Shown here: piece by piece, positions 26,397 to 38,672 of the stretch
How positions within the stretch are numbered: position 1 is the stretch's first letter
How the letters are laid out: every line of letters starts with the position of its first letter
Assembly (NCBI RefSeq): GCF_943372915.1
Contig: NZ_CALSAN010000021.1
Span: 11,885 to 75,884, forward strand
Reading direction: 5' to 3'
DNA: 64,000 nt
Origin: Ferrovibrio terrae_A
Lineage (GTDB): Bacteria > Pseudomonadota > Alphaproteobacteria > Ferrovibrionales > Ferrovibrionaceae
Made by a program: the position numbers and the translations under genes
Notes under the pieces: model-generated
What the model was told of the DNA's origin: nothing
The model's database searches: none
What the model saw: only the letters and a program-made list of their open reading frames with translations

Positions 26397-27296
26397 TTAA
26401 TCCGCATGCGGCCGGTGGGGCTCGCCGGGACTGGCCCCATTGCGCGCGGCCAGCAGGATGGCGCCGATGATCAGCACGGCCCCGGCCAGCATCGTGCCGC
26501 TGATGGCTTCATTATAGGCCACGACGCCGACAATCAGTGCGGTCACCAGCTCGCTGGCGCCCGCCACCGCGGTGCGCTCGGCGCCGGCCAGCGGCGCGCC
26601 ATAGAGCAGCAGGCCCAGCGCAAACACCGTGCTGAGCAGCGCCAGCGCCACGGTCGCGCCCCAGCCCGCCATGCTGGCCGGCACGACGATGCCGCCATCC
26701 ATGATGAGGCCGAGCACCAGCATGGCGATCAGGCCGCCAAGGAACACGCCGCCCAGCCGCACCGGGATCGCCACCCGGCTCAGCCGCTTGGCCGCGATAT
26801 GCACGAACAGCGCATAGGCGGCCGGCGGCACGAAGGCCATGGCGATGCCGGTGATGTCGAGGTTCTCACCAAGGCCGGCCGGCGCGAGAATGAGGATCGC
26901 GGCCAGCAGCACCAGCACCGCCGCCACCGCATTCGGCCAGGTCAGTTTTTCACGGAACCCCAGCCAGCCGATCAGAATGGTGAACAGCGGGTAGGTGAAC
27001 AGGATCAGCACAGTGAGTGCGACGGTCAGTCGCTGCAGCGCCAGGAAGTAAAACAGGTTGATACCCATATAGCCGGCGCCAGCGAGCACTGCGATCAGAG
27101 TATCGCGCTTCGCCGCCAGCATGCGGGGCAGGAAGGGCAGCAGGCAGAGAAACGCGATGCCGAAACGCCAGCTCAGCAGCGACAGCGGCGGCAACCCATC
27201 GGCATAGGCGGTGCGGGCAAACAGCGGCATCAGGCCGAAGCCGATGGCACCGAAGGCGACCAGCGCCATGCCGGCGGCGGGTGTTCTTGCGTTCAT
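26397..27296 (-). CDS. DMT-family transporter (EamA domains)
   Basis: Inner-membrane protein of 299 residues with about ten hydrophobic helices in two EamA repeats. One begins near GMALVAFGAIGFGLMPLFAR; the other begins in the second half near ITGIAMAFVPPAAYALFVH. ATG 27296 is chosen over an upstream frame extension because that extension reads through a palindromic repeat. Exporter substrate unknown. A second, distinct EamA protein lies at 35419. Confidence 0.82.
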   Translation of the reverse strand: MNARTPAAGMALVAFGAIGFGLMPLFARTAYADGLPPLSLLSWRFGIAFLCLLPFLPRMLAAKRDTLIAVLAGAGYMGINLFYFLALQRLTVALTVLILFTYPLFTILIGWLGFREKLTWPNAVAAVLVLLAAILILAPAGLGENLDITGIAMAFVPPAAYALFVHIAAKRLSRVAIPVRLGGVFLGGLIAMLVLGLIMDGGIVVPASMAGWGATVALALLSTVFALGLLLYGAPLAGAERTAVAGASELVTALIVGVVAYNEAISGTMLAGAVLIIGAILLAARNGASPGEPHRPHAD

Positions 27297-27303
27297 CGTT
27301 GCA

Positions 27304-27336
27304 TCGTCATGCCACGGCTTGACCGTGGCATCCACG
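27304..27336. repeat. Small intergenic palindromic repeat
   Basis: TGCCACGG (27310-27317), CTTGA, CCGTGGCA (27323-27330) flanked by CGTCA and TCCACG. The pattern (GTCAT, palindrome with a CTTGA centre, ATCCACG) is like the dispersed palindromic elements common in intergenic DNA of many alphaproteobacteria. One copy is seen here. Confidence 0.5.
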
Positions 27337-27399
27337 AGTTTCTGGCAGAAAATCAAACGTCGATGGCACGACCAGGGATGCCATGCCGAATGGAGACTC

Positions 27400-28167
27400 T
27401 CAGGCCGCCGCGAACGTCATCGTGATCGGCGTCATACCGCTGATGCTACCGGTCAGCGTGGCGCCGGCCTTGAAGAAGCGCAGGCCGGTGAAGGCGCCGG
27501 TGGTGACGATCTGGCCCAGCTGCACGCCGCCGCAGTGATAGCATTCGCGCACCAGGTCGGCCAGCATGCCAAACGGTGTGCCGGTGTTCAGCGTCGCAGG
27601 GCCGCCGCAGATTTCCACGCCATCGGCCACAAGCTGCACGATGGGCTTGTCGAAGGCTTCCGCACGCCAGCCCTTGGGCAGCGGCGTGCCGTAAATGAGC
27701 CCGGCATTGAGCTGGAAATCAGCCAGGCGCCAGAGCGGGCTGGCGGCCTGCGGATCGCTCAGCCGGCTGTCGACCACCTCAAAGACCGGCAGCGGCGTAA
27801 CGACGGCGGCGAGCTTCTGCATGAAATCCGCGTCATCGGCGTCCGGCAGGGCGGCATCGATGCGGAAGCCGACTTCGAGTTCCAGGCCGCGCAGGCGGCT
27901 TTCCGCCGGCAGCCGTGTGTCAGGCGCTGGGCGGATCAGGTCGGCGCGGATCGGCGAACAGATCAGCGGCTGGCCGGCGCCCGAGCGGCCGACCTTCCAG
28001 GCGCCGACGGCGCTGTTGAGCGAATTCATCACGCCGGACTGGATCTCGTAGGCTTCCGTGATGCTGCGCGGCTCGCTAGCCTCATCGGCCTCCACCAGCG
28101 GGCCGCCATTGCGGGCGGCCAGCAGGCGGGCAATCACCTCGGTGTGGCGAGACGGCTTTGCGGGCAT
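27400..28167 (-). CDS. Hydratase / fumarylacetoacetase-fold protein (MhpD-like)
   Basis: A 255-residue member of the 2-keto-4-pentenoate hydratase and oxalocrotonate decarboxylase family. Visible parts include SITEAYEIQSGVM, LELEVGFRID (metal-binding glutamates), VFEVVDSRL and GGPATLNTGTPFGMLADL. Members act in meta-cleavage of aromatic compounds, but no such pathway is nearby, so the substrate stays open. ATG 28167 is chosen since it starts ten bases after the SDR stop. Co-directional with the SDR gene, purF and cvpA. Confidence 0.75.
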   Translation of the reverse strand: MPAKPSRHTEVIARLLAARNGGPLVEADEASEPRSITEAYEIQSGVMNSLNSAVGAWKVGRSGAGQPLICSPIRADLIRPAPDTRLPAESRLRGLELEVGFRIDAALPDADDADFMQKLAAVVTPLPVFEVVDSRLSDPQAASPLWRLADFQLNAGLIYGTPLPKGWRAEAFDKPIVQLVADGVEICGGPATLNTGTPFGMLADLVRECYHCGGVQLGQIVTTGAFTGLRFFKAGATLTGSISGMTPITMTFAAA

Positions 28168-28177
28168 CGCGGCGGGC

Positions 28178-28903
28178 CTATTTGCCGATGCCGCAAAAAT
28201 CGCGGGCGGCAATCCATTCGCCATGGTGGGTGCAGCCGGCTTCGGCCAGGGCGACAAACACTTCCATGATGTCTTCCGGCTTGGGCAGGGTGGTCGGGTC
28301 TTCACCGGGGAAGGCTTCGGCGCGCATCTTCGATTGCGTGCCGCCGGGATTGACCAGGTTCACCTTGATGTTGCTCTGCGCCACTTCCTTGGCATAGCCC
28401 ATCACCATGGCATCCAGCGCGGCCTTGGAGGCGGCATAGGCGCCCCAGTAGGCGCGGATGTCGCGCGCCACGCTGGAGGTGACAAAGATCGCACGGCCCG
28501 CAGGCGAGGCGAACAGCAGCGGATGCACGGCGCGGATCAGGCGCTGATTGGCATGGACGTTGAGCTTGAACACCTGTTCCCACAGGTCCGGCGGATACTG
28601 GTGCAGCGGCGTCATGCGGCCGAAGATACCGGCATTGCCGACCAGGATGTCGATCCTGCCAAAGCGCTCCAGCAAAGGCGCGGCCAGGCCGTCGATCAAC
28701 TCTGTCTTGCCGAGATCAAGCGGGATCAGCGTGGCCGGTGCGCCGCCGGCGCTGCGGATCTCGTCATCCAGCTCTTCCAGCGCGCCCGCGGTGCGGGCCA
28801 CGCAGATGACATGGGCGCCTTCGGCGGCATAGCGTTTGGCAATCGCGGCGCCGATGCCGCGGCTGGCGCCGGTGATCAGCGCAATCCGGTCCTTGAGACG
28901 CAT
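28178..28903 (-). CDS. Short-chain dehydrogenase/reductase
   Basis: NAD(P)-binding oxidoreductase of 241 residues: cofactor motif TGASRGIGAAIA near the N-terminus, NAG in VGNAGIFG, catalytic Ser in VTSSVARD and the Y-x-x-x-K motif in YAASKAALDAM. Substrate unknown. In many alphaproteobacteria an SDR follows purF in this position. It begins 34 bases after the purF stop. Confidence 0.85.
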   Translation of the reverse strand: MRLKDRIALITGASRGIGAAIAKRYAAEGAHVICVARTAGALEELDDEIRSAGGAPATLIPLDLGKTELIDGLAAPLLERFGRIDILVGNAGIFGRMTPLHQYPPDLWEQVFKLNVHANQRLIRAVHPLLFASPAGRAIFVTSSVARDIRAYWGAYAASKAALDAMVMGYAKEVAQSNIKVNLVNPGGTQSKMRAEAFPGEDPTTLPKPEDIMEVFVALAEAGCTHHGEWIAARDFCGIGK

Positions 28904-28937
28904 TCGTGTCGGTCTTCTATACGGTGGTGGAGATCGC

Positions 28938-30395
<1,458 letters not shown>

Positions 30396-30453
30396 GTTTA
30401 ACGGCTCCATCGCCACGGTGCGTACTGGGGGCCCATCGTGGCTTGTGGCGGCT

Positions 30454-31110
30454 TCAAGGTTTGTCCTGGGTGCGGATCAGACTCTCGATGCCCTGGCGTT
30501 CCTCGGTCTTATAGCCGGTTTGGCCGCGCGAGTCAGCGCCGGCCCCCGGATTTGTATGCGCTGGAATCGGCGTAGAGTGCGGTCCAGTCGTCTTTTTTTC
30601 CGGCGCCCGGGTCGGATCGATCTGGCGCAGGATCATTTCGGCCCCCCAGGTATAGCCCATCACCGCCAGGGGCCGGGTCCGGGCCTCGGCCAGCCAGGCC
30701 GGCTGGGTCGGCACCGGGATCAGGCGATCGACGATCCACCAGGCAACCACCACGATCAGTGCTCCGCGGGCCAGGCCGAACAGGAAGCCCAAAGAGCGGT
30801 CGACGGCGGAAATCGCCGACGCCCGCCGGACCTGTTCGGAAATCCAGTGAGTCAGGATCGAACACAGAATCAGGGTCGGCAGGAAAAGGGCGATGCCGGC
30901 CGCGATATCGGCGAAAATCCGTGACTCGATATAGGTACGGGCGATGTCGCGGGCAAGAGGGAAGAAGAAGTAGGTCACCGCCAGGGCGGCCACCCAGCCG
31001 ACGATCGACAGCACTTCCTTCACAAAGCCGCGGAACAGCGCCAGCAAAGCCGACAGCAGCAGGATGACGATGACGATCAGGTCGACGATGTTGATCGGCA
31101 GCGACGTCAT
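30454..31110 (-). CDS. cvpA: CvpA family membrane protein
   Basis: Inner-membrane protein of 218 residues with four hydrophobic helices (INIVDLIVIVILLLSALLALFRGFVKEVLS and later ones) and a hydrophilic C-terminal tail. Related to E. coli CvpA, needed for colicin V production, with a still debated envelope role. ATG 31110 is three bases before the radA stop, removing a spurious upstream extension in that frame. Adjacent to purF as in many proteobacteria. Confidence 0.88.
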   Translation of the reverse strand: MTSLPINIVDLIVIVILLLSALLALFRGFVKEVLSIVGWVAALAVTYFFFPLARDIARTYIESRIFADIAAGIALFLPTLILCSILTHWISEQVRRASAISAVDRSLGFLFGLARGALIVVVAWWIVDRLIPVPTQPAWLAEARTRPLAVMGYTWGAEMILRQIDPTRAPEKKTTGPHSTPIPAHTNPGAGADSRGQTGYKTEERQGIESLIRTQDKP

Positions 31111-31112
31111 GC

Positions 31113-32560
<1,448 letters not shown>

Positions 32561-32561
<1 letters not shown>

Positions 32562-33340
32562 CAGGGCTTCAGGATTTCCATCTTGATCGGGCCTTCGGCC
32601 CGACCATGGATGAACTGGTCGACATAGGCATTGCCCGAATGATCGACCTCGGCGGCGGTGCCGTGCCAGATGATCTTGCCCTTGTAGATCATTGCCACAT
32701 AGTCGGCGATCTTGCGCGCACTGGCCATGTCATGGGTGATGCTCAGCGTGGTGGCGCCCAGCTTCTGTACGCAGGATTTGATCAGGTCGTTGATCACATC
32801 GGCCATGATCGGGTCGAGGCCGGTGGTCGGTTCGTCGAAGAAGATGATTTCCGGCTCGGCGGCAATCGCGCGCGCCAGGGCCACGCGCTTCTGCATGCCG
32901 CCCGACAGTTCGGAGGGCGACAGCTCGCCGACCTCGGGGCCGAGGCCGACCTGTCCCATCTTGTCGAGCGCGATATCCTTGGCCTCCTTGCGCGGCATGT
33001 TGCGGCCCTGGATCAGGCCAAACGCCACGTTTTCCCAGACCTTGAGGCTGTCGAACAGTGCCGAGCCCTGGAACAGCATGCCGAACTTGCGCAGGGCCTG
33101 CTCGCGCTCGTCAGTGGTGAAGTTCATGGAATCCTGGCCGTCGATCAGGATCTGGCCGCTGTCGGGCCGGATCAGGCCGAGCACGCATTTCAGCATCACC
33201 GACTTGCCGGTACCCGAGCCGCCGATCACCACCAGCGACTTGCCGCGCGGCACTTCCAGCGTCAGGCCGTCGAGCACGACCTTCTTGCCGAAGCGCTTGT
33301 GCACGTCCTTGAGGACTATCTTGTTCGGCGTGTCGCTCAT
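32561..33340 (-). CDS. mlaF: Phospholipid ABC transporter ATP-binding protein MlaF
   Basis: Cytoplasmic ATPase of the Mla outer-membrane lipid asymmetry system, 259 residues. Walker A is GGSGTGKS, signature LSGGMQKRVALARAI and Walker B IIFFDEPTTGLDP; the MlaF family motif SITHDMASARKIAD is also present. It overlaps the MlaE gene by four bases. The MlaD-type lipid-binding gene is not in this window. Confidence 0.92.
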
Positions 33341-34113
33341 TTGCCCGAGAAGAACAGTTCGGTGACGAAATAGTTGGAGACCAGAATCAGTATCGAGGCC
33401 GAGACCACCGCATCGGTGGTGGCCTTGCCAACGCCCTGGGCGCCGCCCTTGGAATGGAAGCCGTGGTAGCAGCCCATCAGGGCGATCACGAAGCCGAAGA
33501 CCGCGGCCTTCACCAGGCCCGACACGACGTCCAGTGTTTCCAGGAAGTCGATGGTGTTTTTCATATACGAGCCGGCATTGAAGCCGAGCTTGTGGGTGGC
33601 GATCAGGTAGCCACCCATCACGCCGATGACGTCGGCCACCAGTACCAGCACCGGCAGTGTCAGCGTGGCGGCCAGCATGCGCGGCGCCACCAGATACTTG
33701 AACGGATTGGTCGACAGAGTGGTGAGGGCGTCGATCTGTTCGGTCACCCGCATGGTGCCGATCTCAGCCGCCATGGCAGAGGCCACGCGGCCCGCCACCA
33801 TCAGGCCGCCCAGCACCGGGCCGAGTTCGCGGGTGATGCCCAGCACCACGATGCTCGCCACCGCGCTCTCGGCATTGAAGCGGCCGGCACCGATGAAGAT
33901 CTGCAGGGCCAGCACCATGCCGGTGAACAGCGCGGTAAGGCCGACCACCGGCAGCGAGAAATAGCCGATGCTCATCATCTGCTTGACCAGCAGGCGCAGA
34001 TAGAACGGCGGCAGGAAGATATGGCGCACACCATGGAAGGTGAACACCGTCACCCGGCCGATAGCGACCAGGAAGTCGAGGAAGACGCGGCCGATGATGG
34101 CAAGCGGGTTCAT
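33337..34113 (-). CDS. mlaE: Phospholipid ABC transporter permease MlaE
   Basis: Inner-membrane permease of 258 residues with the MlaE pattern: RHIFLPPFYLRLLVKQM, ITRELGPVLGGLMVAGRVASAMAAEIGTMRVTEQIDAL and GVGKATTDAVVSASILILVSNYFVTELFF. Its start overlaps the alr stop by four bases. It works with MlaF, encoded next. Confidence 0.93.
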   Translation of the reverse strand: MNPLAIIGRVFLDFLVAIGRVTVFTFHGVRHIFLPPFYLRLLVKQMMSIGYFSLPVVGLTALFTGMVLALQIFIGAGRFNAESAVASIVVLGITRELGPVLGGLMVAGRVASAMAAEIGTMRVTEQIDALTTLSTNPFKYLVAPRMLAATLTLPVLVLVADVIGVMGGYLIATHKLGFNAGSYMKNTIDFLETLDVVSGLVKAAVFGFVIALMGCYHGFHSKGGAQGVGKATTDAVVSASILILVSNYFVTELFFSGK

Positions 34114-35243
34114 GCGGCGCTCTTGTAGATGCGGCGGTAGCGTTTGCCCAGCTGGGTTAGCAATTCATAGCCGATGGTGCCGGCCAGTGCGGCCTGCTCG
34201 TCGAGATCGATGCCGCCGCCCAGCAGGCTGACCGGCGTGCCGGGGCGGCAGTCCTCGGCAGCGAGGGCAGAGACATCCAGCGTGATCAGATCCATCGAGA
34301 CCCGCCCCGCGATCGGCACTCGCACATGGCCCTGGCGACCTTTGATGATGGCACTGCCGCGACCGGACAGCGCACGAGACAACCCGTCGGCATAACCAAC
34401 CGCCACGGTGGCGATTTGAGTCGGTTTTTCAACGATATAGCCGGCACCGTAGCCAACGGTCATGCCCCTGTCAACGGAACGGACCTGCAGGATTTTACCT
34501 TGCAGATGAACCACTTCCGCCATCCGGCTGGCCGCGCGCCGGGGTCCTGCCGCTGGGTCCAGCGGATTGGCGCCGTATAGCGCGATTCCCGGCCGCAGGA
34601 TGTCGTGGTGCCAGTCGGCGCCCAGGAAGATGCCGGCCGAATTGGCCAGGCTGCCTTTCAGGTTGGCAAAGCGCTGGCGCCAGGCGGCAAAGCGGTCGGC
34701 CTGGCTCCGGTTCAGCGGGTGGTCCGGCTCGTCGGCGCAGGCCAGATGGGTCATCACGAAGGCCAGATCGATGCCGTCTAGCCTGCTCGGATCGGCGGCC
34801 ACCGCATCGGCCTCGGCATCGGTCAGGCCAAGCCGGTTCATGCCGGTATCGATATGCAGGGCAGCGGGCAGGCGGCGGTCCAGCCGTTTCGCCAGCGCGG
34901 ACCAGGCGGCGATCTGGCCCGGCGTCGACAGCACCGGCGTCAGCTTGGCGGCGGCCAGCTCGGCTTCACCGCCGGCGGTCGGGCCATGCAGGATATGAAT
35001 GGTGACATCCGTCAGGGCCCGGCGCAGCGCCAGGGCCTCTTCGGAATGGGCAACGAAAAACCGGCGGCAGCCGGCCTTTTGCAAGGCGGCACCGACTTCT
35101 GCAGCACCAAGGCCATAGCCATCGGCCTTCACCACGGCGGCGCATTCGGCCTGCGGCGCCATGCTGCCCAGCCGGCGCCAGTTGGCCACCAGTGCGTCGA
35201 GATCGATATGGAGAATCGCCTGGTCGCCGGAAGAGAAGGTCAT
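34110..35243 (-). CDS. alr: Alanine racemase
   Basis: PLP enzyme interconverting L- and D-alanine for peptidoglycan, 377 residues. The PLP lysine is Lys39 in AVVKADGYGLG. The catalytic tyrosine region is VGYGAGYI, followed by the C-terminal domain with GRVSMDLITLDVSAL. It could also act on D-alanine salvage. It heads the alr-mlaE-mlaF-radA-cvpA-purF leftward block. Confidence 0.94.
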   Translation of the reverse strand: MTFSSGDQAILHIDLDALVANWRRLGSMAPQAECAAVVKADGYGLGAAEVGAALQKAGCRRFFVAHSEEALALRRALTDVTIHILHGPTAGGEAELAAAKLTPVLSTPGQIAAWSALAKRLDRRLPAALHIDTGMNRLGLTDAEADAVAADPSRLDGIDLAFVMTHLACADEPDHPLNRSQADRFAAWRQRFANLKGSLANSAGIFLGADWHHDILRPGIALYGANPLDPAAGPRRAASRMAEVVHLQGKILQVRSVDRGMTVGYGAGYIVEKPTQIATVAVGYADGLSRALSGRGSAIIKGRQGHVRVPIAGRVSMDLITLDVSALAAEDCRPGTPVSLLGGGIDLDEQAALAGTIGYELLTQLGKRYRRIYKSAA

Positions 35244-35418
35244 GGCCGCTGTTTAGCCCAGCCGATGGCAAAGCAACAGGCTTAAAAGACGGCGGCGCCC
35301 TTGCCGTTACCCGGGGCGCAGGCGAAACTGCGGCCATGGGGGACGGGCCACGGAAGAGGGCGACGTCACGGATGGCCGGCTCAGGCTGTCTTGCATGTGT
35401 ATCGCGCCTGAGGAAGTC

Positions 35419-36339
35419 ATGTCCGCCCCGCCTTCTGCTATCAAATCCCTTGCAACGGGTCTGTTCGCCAATCCCTATCTGCTGCTGGTGCTGACCACGG
35501 CGATGTGGGGCGGCCATTCGGTGGTCAGCCGCATGGCGGTGGGCGAGATTTCGCCGGCGTCGCTCACCTGCTTGCGCTGGCTGATCGTCGCCAGCATCAT
35601 GCTGTCCCTGCGCATGCAGGGCCTGCGCGAGCATTGGCCGGCGCTGAAACCGCGCATCGGCTATCTCGCCCTGATGGGGGCGCTGGGCTACACCAGCTAC
35701 AACATCCTGCTCTACTGGTCGGCGTATACCACCACGGCCATCAATATCAGCATCATCAATGCCGCCATGCCGGCGATGATCCTGATCGGCGCCCTGCTGG
35801 TCTTCGGCCAGCGCGTCACGGTGCTGCAGTGGATCGGCACGGTGGTCTCGATGGCCGGTGTGGTGTTGACCGGTGCCAAGGGCGATCTGCAGCATCTGCT
35901 CGATCTCACCATCAGCCGCGGCGACATCCTGATCCTGATCGCGGTGATCCTGTATTCCGGTTATTCGGTGCTGCTGCGGACCCGGCCGCTGGTGCCCAGC
36001 CTGGTGTTCTTCGCGGCACTGACGCCGGCGGCGCTACTGTCATCCTTCGTGCCGCTGGCCTTTGAGATCGCCGCCGGCGATTTCTACTGGCCGAGCGGCA
36101 AGGGCTGGCTGCTGCTGCTCTATGTCGCGATCTTCCCGTCGCTGCTGTCGCAGATCTTTTTCATCCGCGCCGTCGAACTGATCGGGGCGGGACGCGCCGG
36201 CCTGTTCACCAACCTGATGCCGCTGTTCGGCGCCAGCTTCGCCATCCTGATCCTGGGCGAGGAGCTGGCGCTCTACCACGTGGTGGCGCTGGTGCTGGTG
36301 CTTGGCGGCATCCTGCTGGCGGAGTGGAAACGCCAGTAG
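35419..36339 (+). CDS. DMT-family transporter (EamA)
   Basis: Membrane protein of 306 residues with ten hydrophobic segments in two EamA repeats (LLVLTTAMWGGHSVVSRMAVGEISPASLTCLRW opens the first). ATG 35419 follows GAGGAAG; an upstream GTG frame is rejected. Unlike its neighbours it is rightward and converges with the MCP gene with one base between stops. Substrate not known. Confidence 0.82.
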   Translation: MSAPPSAIKSLATGLFANPYLLLVLTTAMWGGHSVVSRMAVGEISPASLTCLRWLIVASIMLSLRMQGLREHWPALKPRIGYLALMGALGYTSYNILLYWSAYTTTAINISIINAAMPAMILIGALLVFGQRVTVLQWIGTVVSMAGVVLTGAKGDLQHLLDLTISRGDILILIAVILYSGYSVLLRTRPLVPSLVFFAALTPAALLSSFVPLAFEIAAGDFYWPSGKGWLLLLYVAIFPSLLSQIFFIRAVELIGAGRAGLFTNLMPLFGASFAILILGEELALYHVVALVLVLGGILLAEWKRQ

Positions 36340-36340
36340 G

Positions 36341-38569
36341 TCACGCCACGCGGAAGAAGCCGACCAGGCGGGTGAGTTCCTTGGCCTGACCGGACAGTGC
36401 CTGGGCCGAGGCCGAGGTTTCTTCCACCAGGGCGCCGTTGCGCTGGGTCATTTCATCCATGCTGCCTACAGCCGTGTTGATCTGCTCCAGGCCGGTGGCC
36501 TGCTCACGCGAAGCGGCCGCGATCTCGGCCACGATATCGGCCACCTTCTTGATGGCGCCGACGATCTCGGTGAGCGACCCGCCGGTCTGGTTGACCAGGC
36601 TGGCGCCGGTTTTCACCTGCGCGTTCGATTCCGTGATCAGCGCCTTGATGTCCTTGGATGCGTTGGCCGAACGCTGCGCCAGTGCGCGCACCTCCTGCGC
36701 CACCACGGCAAAGCCCTTGCCGGATTCGCCGGCGCGCGCCGCTTCCACGCTGGCATTCAGCGCCAGCAGGTTGGTCTGGAAGGCGATCTCGTCGATCAGG
36801 CCGACAATGTCGCTGATCTTCTGCGCACTGGACTCGATCTGGGTCACGGCGGTCACCGCATTTGCCACCACGCTGCCGCCCTTTTCCGCCGTGTCGCGCG
36901 CCGCCACCGCCAGCTGATTGGCGGCCTGGGCGTTCTCGGCATTCTGCTTCACCGTGGTGGTGATCTCATGCATCGAGGCCGCTGTCTCCTCGATGGAAGC
37001 CGCCTGTGATTCGGTACGGCTCGCCAGATCCTGGCTGCCGGTAGAGATTTCGGATGAGGCTTCGTTTACCGCGCCGGCGGCTTCCGCGATGCCGGTGACG
37101 GTGCCGGCCAGCTTTTCATTGGTGGTGTTGACGTTGTCTTTCAGCTCGCCGAACACGCCATCGTAATGCCCTTCGACGCGGCGGGTCAGATCGCCGCCGG
37201 CCATGGCCGCCAGCACGCGGCCCACTTCGTCGATGGCAGTGCCGACACTGCCGACCAGGCTGTTGATTCCATCGCCCAGCTTGCGCATCACGCCCTGCAG
37301 GCTGGCGGTGTCGATACGACGGGTCAGGTCGCCAGCAACGGCGGCCTGCACCACCATGCCCACCGAGCGGTCGAGTTCAGCTTCCTGCGCAGCACGGTCA
37401 CGTTCGCGCTGCTCGCGTTCGATTTCCACCTGCTGGCGCAGGCGCTCATTCTCCTGGCCGTTCTCCTTGAACACCTGCACGGCCTTGGCCATGCGCCCGA
37501 TCTCGTCGCCGCGACTTAGGCCCGTCACCACGGCACTGTAATTGCCGGTGGAGAGTGCGCCCATGGTTTCGGTCAGATCGACGATCGGCCGCCGGATCGA
37601 ACGGCCGATCATGTAGGCCGCGATCAGGGCGGCCAGCAGGGCAATCGGCGCCATCACGCTGATCGTGGTCAGTGTGACCGCGATGTTTGTGTGCATGCTG
37701 GCTGCATCTTGTTCCAGCTCCTTGCTGCGCGTATCCGCCAGTACATTGGCGCGCTCGATGGCGCCCACGGCGCTCTGGCTCATGCGGCCCGCCATGTCGG
37801 TGCTGATGCGGCCGATGATGGTCATCACCTTGACCAGGCCTTCGGCATAGGCAGCGGTGGCTTCCTTCAGTTCTTCGCCGGCCGTCATCTGGCCCTTGCC
37901 GATCAGCCGTTCCGCCAGCGCGTTACTCTGGGTGGCGATCTCTGTGGTCAGCTGCTGAGTGCGGGCCAGCAGGTCGGGGCGCGGCCGGTACAGATACTGG
38001 TAGGCGGCGGCGCCGATGGCGTTCAGCGTTTCTGAAACCTGGGTGGCCTGAAAAGCAGTCTGGTAATCGCCGCTGGCGACTGATGTCTGGATCGTCTGGG
38101 GCAGGATCTGGCGGATCAGGGTGCTGGCCGGCACCACATCCTTCTGGAAGATGCCGTTGTATTCCGCCCTGGCTGCCACCGTCTGGTCGATCACGGTGCC
38201 GAACTGCTGCATCAGCTGGCGAATTTCGCCCAGCACGCGCTTTTCGTTGGCATCCGCATCCTGTTCGGCCTCGTTCAGGCTTTCCGGGATGGCTTGCAGC
38301 AATTTGCGCGCCGTCTCCAGTGCCGGCACGCTGTCGCGATCGGTGTAGAGCAGAACATTGCGGCTCAGGTCGATGATATCGCGCTCGGCGCGCAGCACCG
38401 CGCGGGTGGAAGTGGAGGTATCGTCGAAACTGTTGAACAGCTGGCGCGCAGCGTTGACACCGAATATCCCGGAGCCGGCCACCACCAGCAGCAGCACGAT
38501 GACAATGCCGAATCCAAGATTGATTCGGCCGCCTATCGAGAGGTTAGCCGTCGAGTTCTGCACCGCCAT
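36341..38569 (-). CDS. Methyl-accepting chemotaxis protein 1
   Basis: Transmembrane chemoreceptor of 742 residues. TM1 is at about 15-37, a helical periplasmic sensor at about 38-285 and TM2 at about 300-322. Two HAMP units follow (one after the membrane, another around RRIDTASLQGV to DLTRRVEGHYDG), then the signalling domain with IAFQTNLLALNASVEAARAGESGKGFAVVAQEVRALAQRS. It lacks a C-terminal CheR-tethering pentapeptide (ends GFFRVA). GGAGGAACC precedes the start. Ligand unknown. Confidence 0.9.
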   Translation of the reverse strand: MAVQNSTANLSIGGRINLGFGIVIVLLLVVAGSGIFGVNAARQLFNSFDDTSTSTRAVLRAERDIIDLSRNVLLYTDRDSVPALETARKLLQAIPESLNEAEQDADANEKRVLGEIRQLMQQFGTVIDQTVAARAEYNGIFQKDVVPASTLIRQILPQTIQTSVASGDYQTAFQATQVSETLNAIGAAAYQYLYRPRPDLLARTQQLTTEIATQSNALAERLIGKGQMTAGEELKEATAAYAEGLVKVMTIIGRISTDMAGRMSQSAVGAIERANVLADTRSKELEQDAASMHTNIAVTLTTISVMAPIALLAALIAAYMIGRSIRRPIVDLTETMGALSTGNYSAVVTGLSRGDEIGRMAKAVQVFKENGQENERLRQQVEIEREQRERDRAAQEAELDRSVGMVVQAAVAGDLTRRIDTASLQGVMRKLGDGINSLVGSVGTAIDEVGRVLAAMAGGDLTRRVEGHYDGVFGELKDNVNTTNEKLAGTVTGIAEAAGAVNEASSEISTGSQDLASRTESQAASIEETAASMHEITTTVKQNAENAQAANQLAVAARDTAEKGGSVVANAVTAVTQIESSAQKISDIVGLIDEIAFQTNLLALNASVEAARAGESGKGFAVVAQEVRALAQRSANASKDIKALITESNAQVKTGASLVNQTGGSLTEIVGAIKKVADIVAEIAAASREQATGLEQINTAVGSMDEMTQRNGALVEETSASAQALSGQAKELTRLVGFFRVA

Positions 38570-38672
38570 GGTTCCTCCTTGGGCGCATGGCTATCTGCCT
38601 GCGCTGTTTATTGTTGGTCGTCTTATGGAAGGTATTCTAACGCGTTGGTTGCAGGGAGGGAACCGGGCTGAT

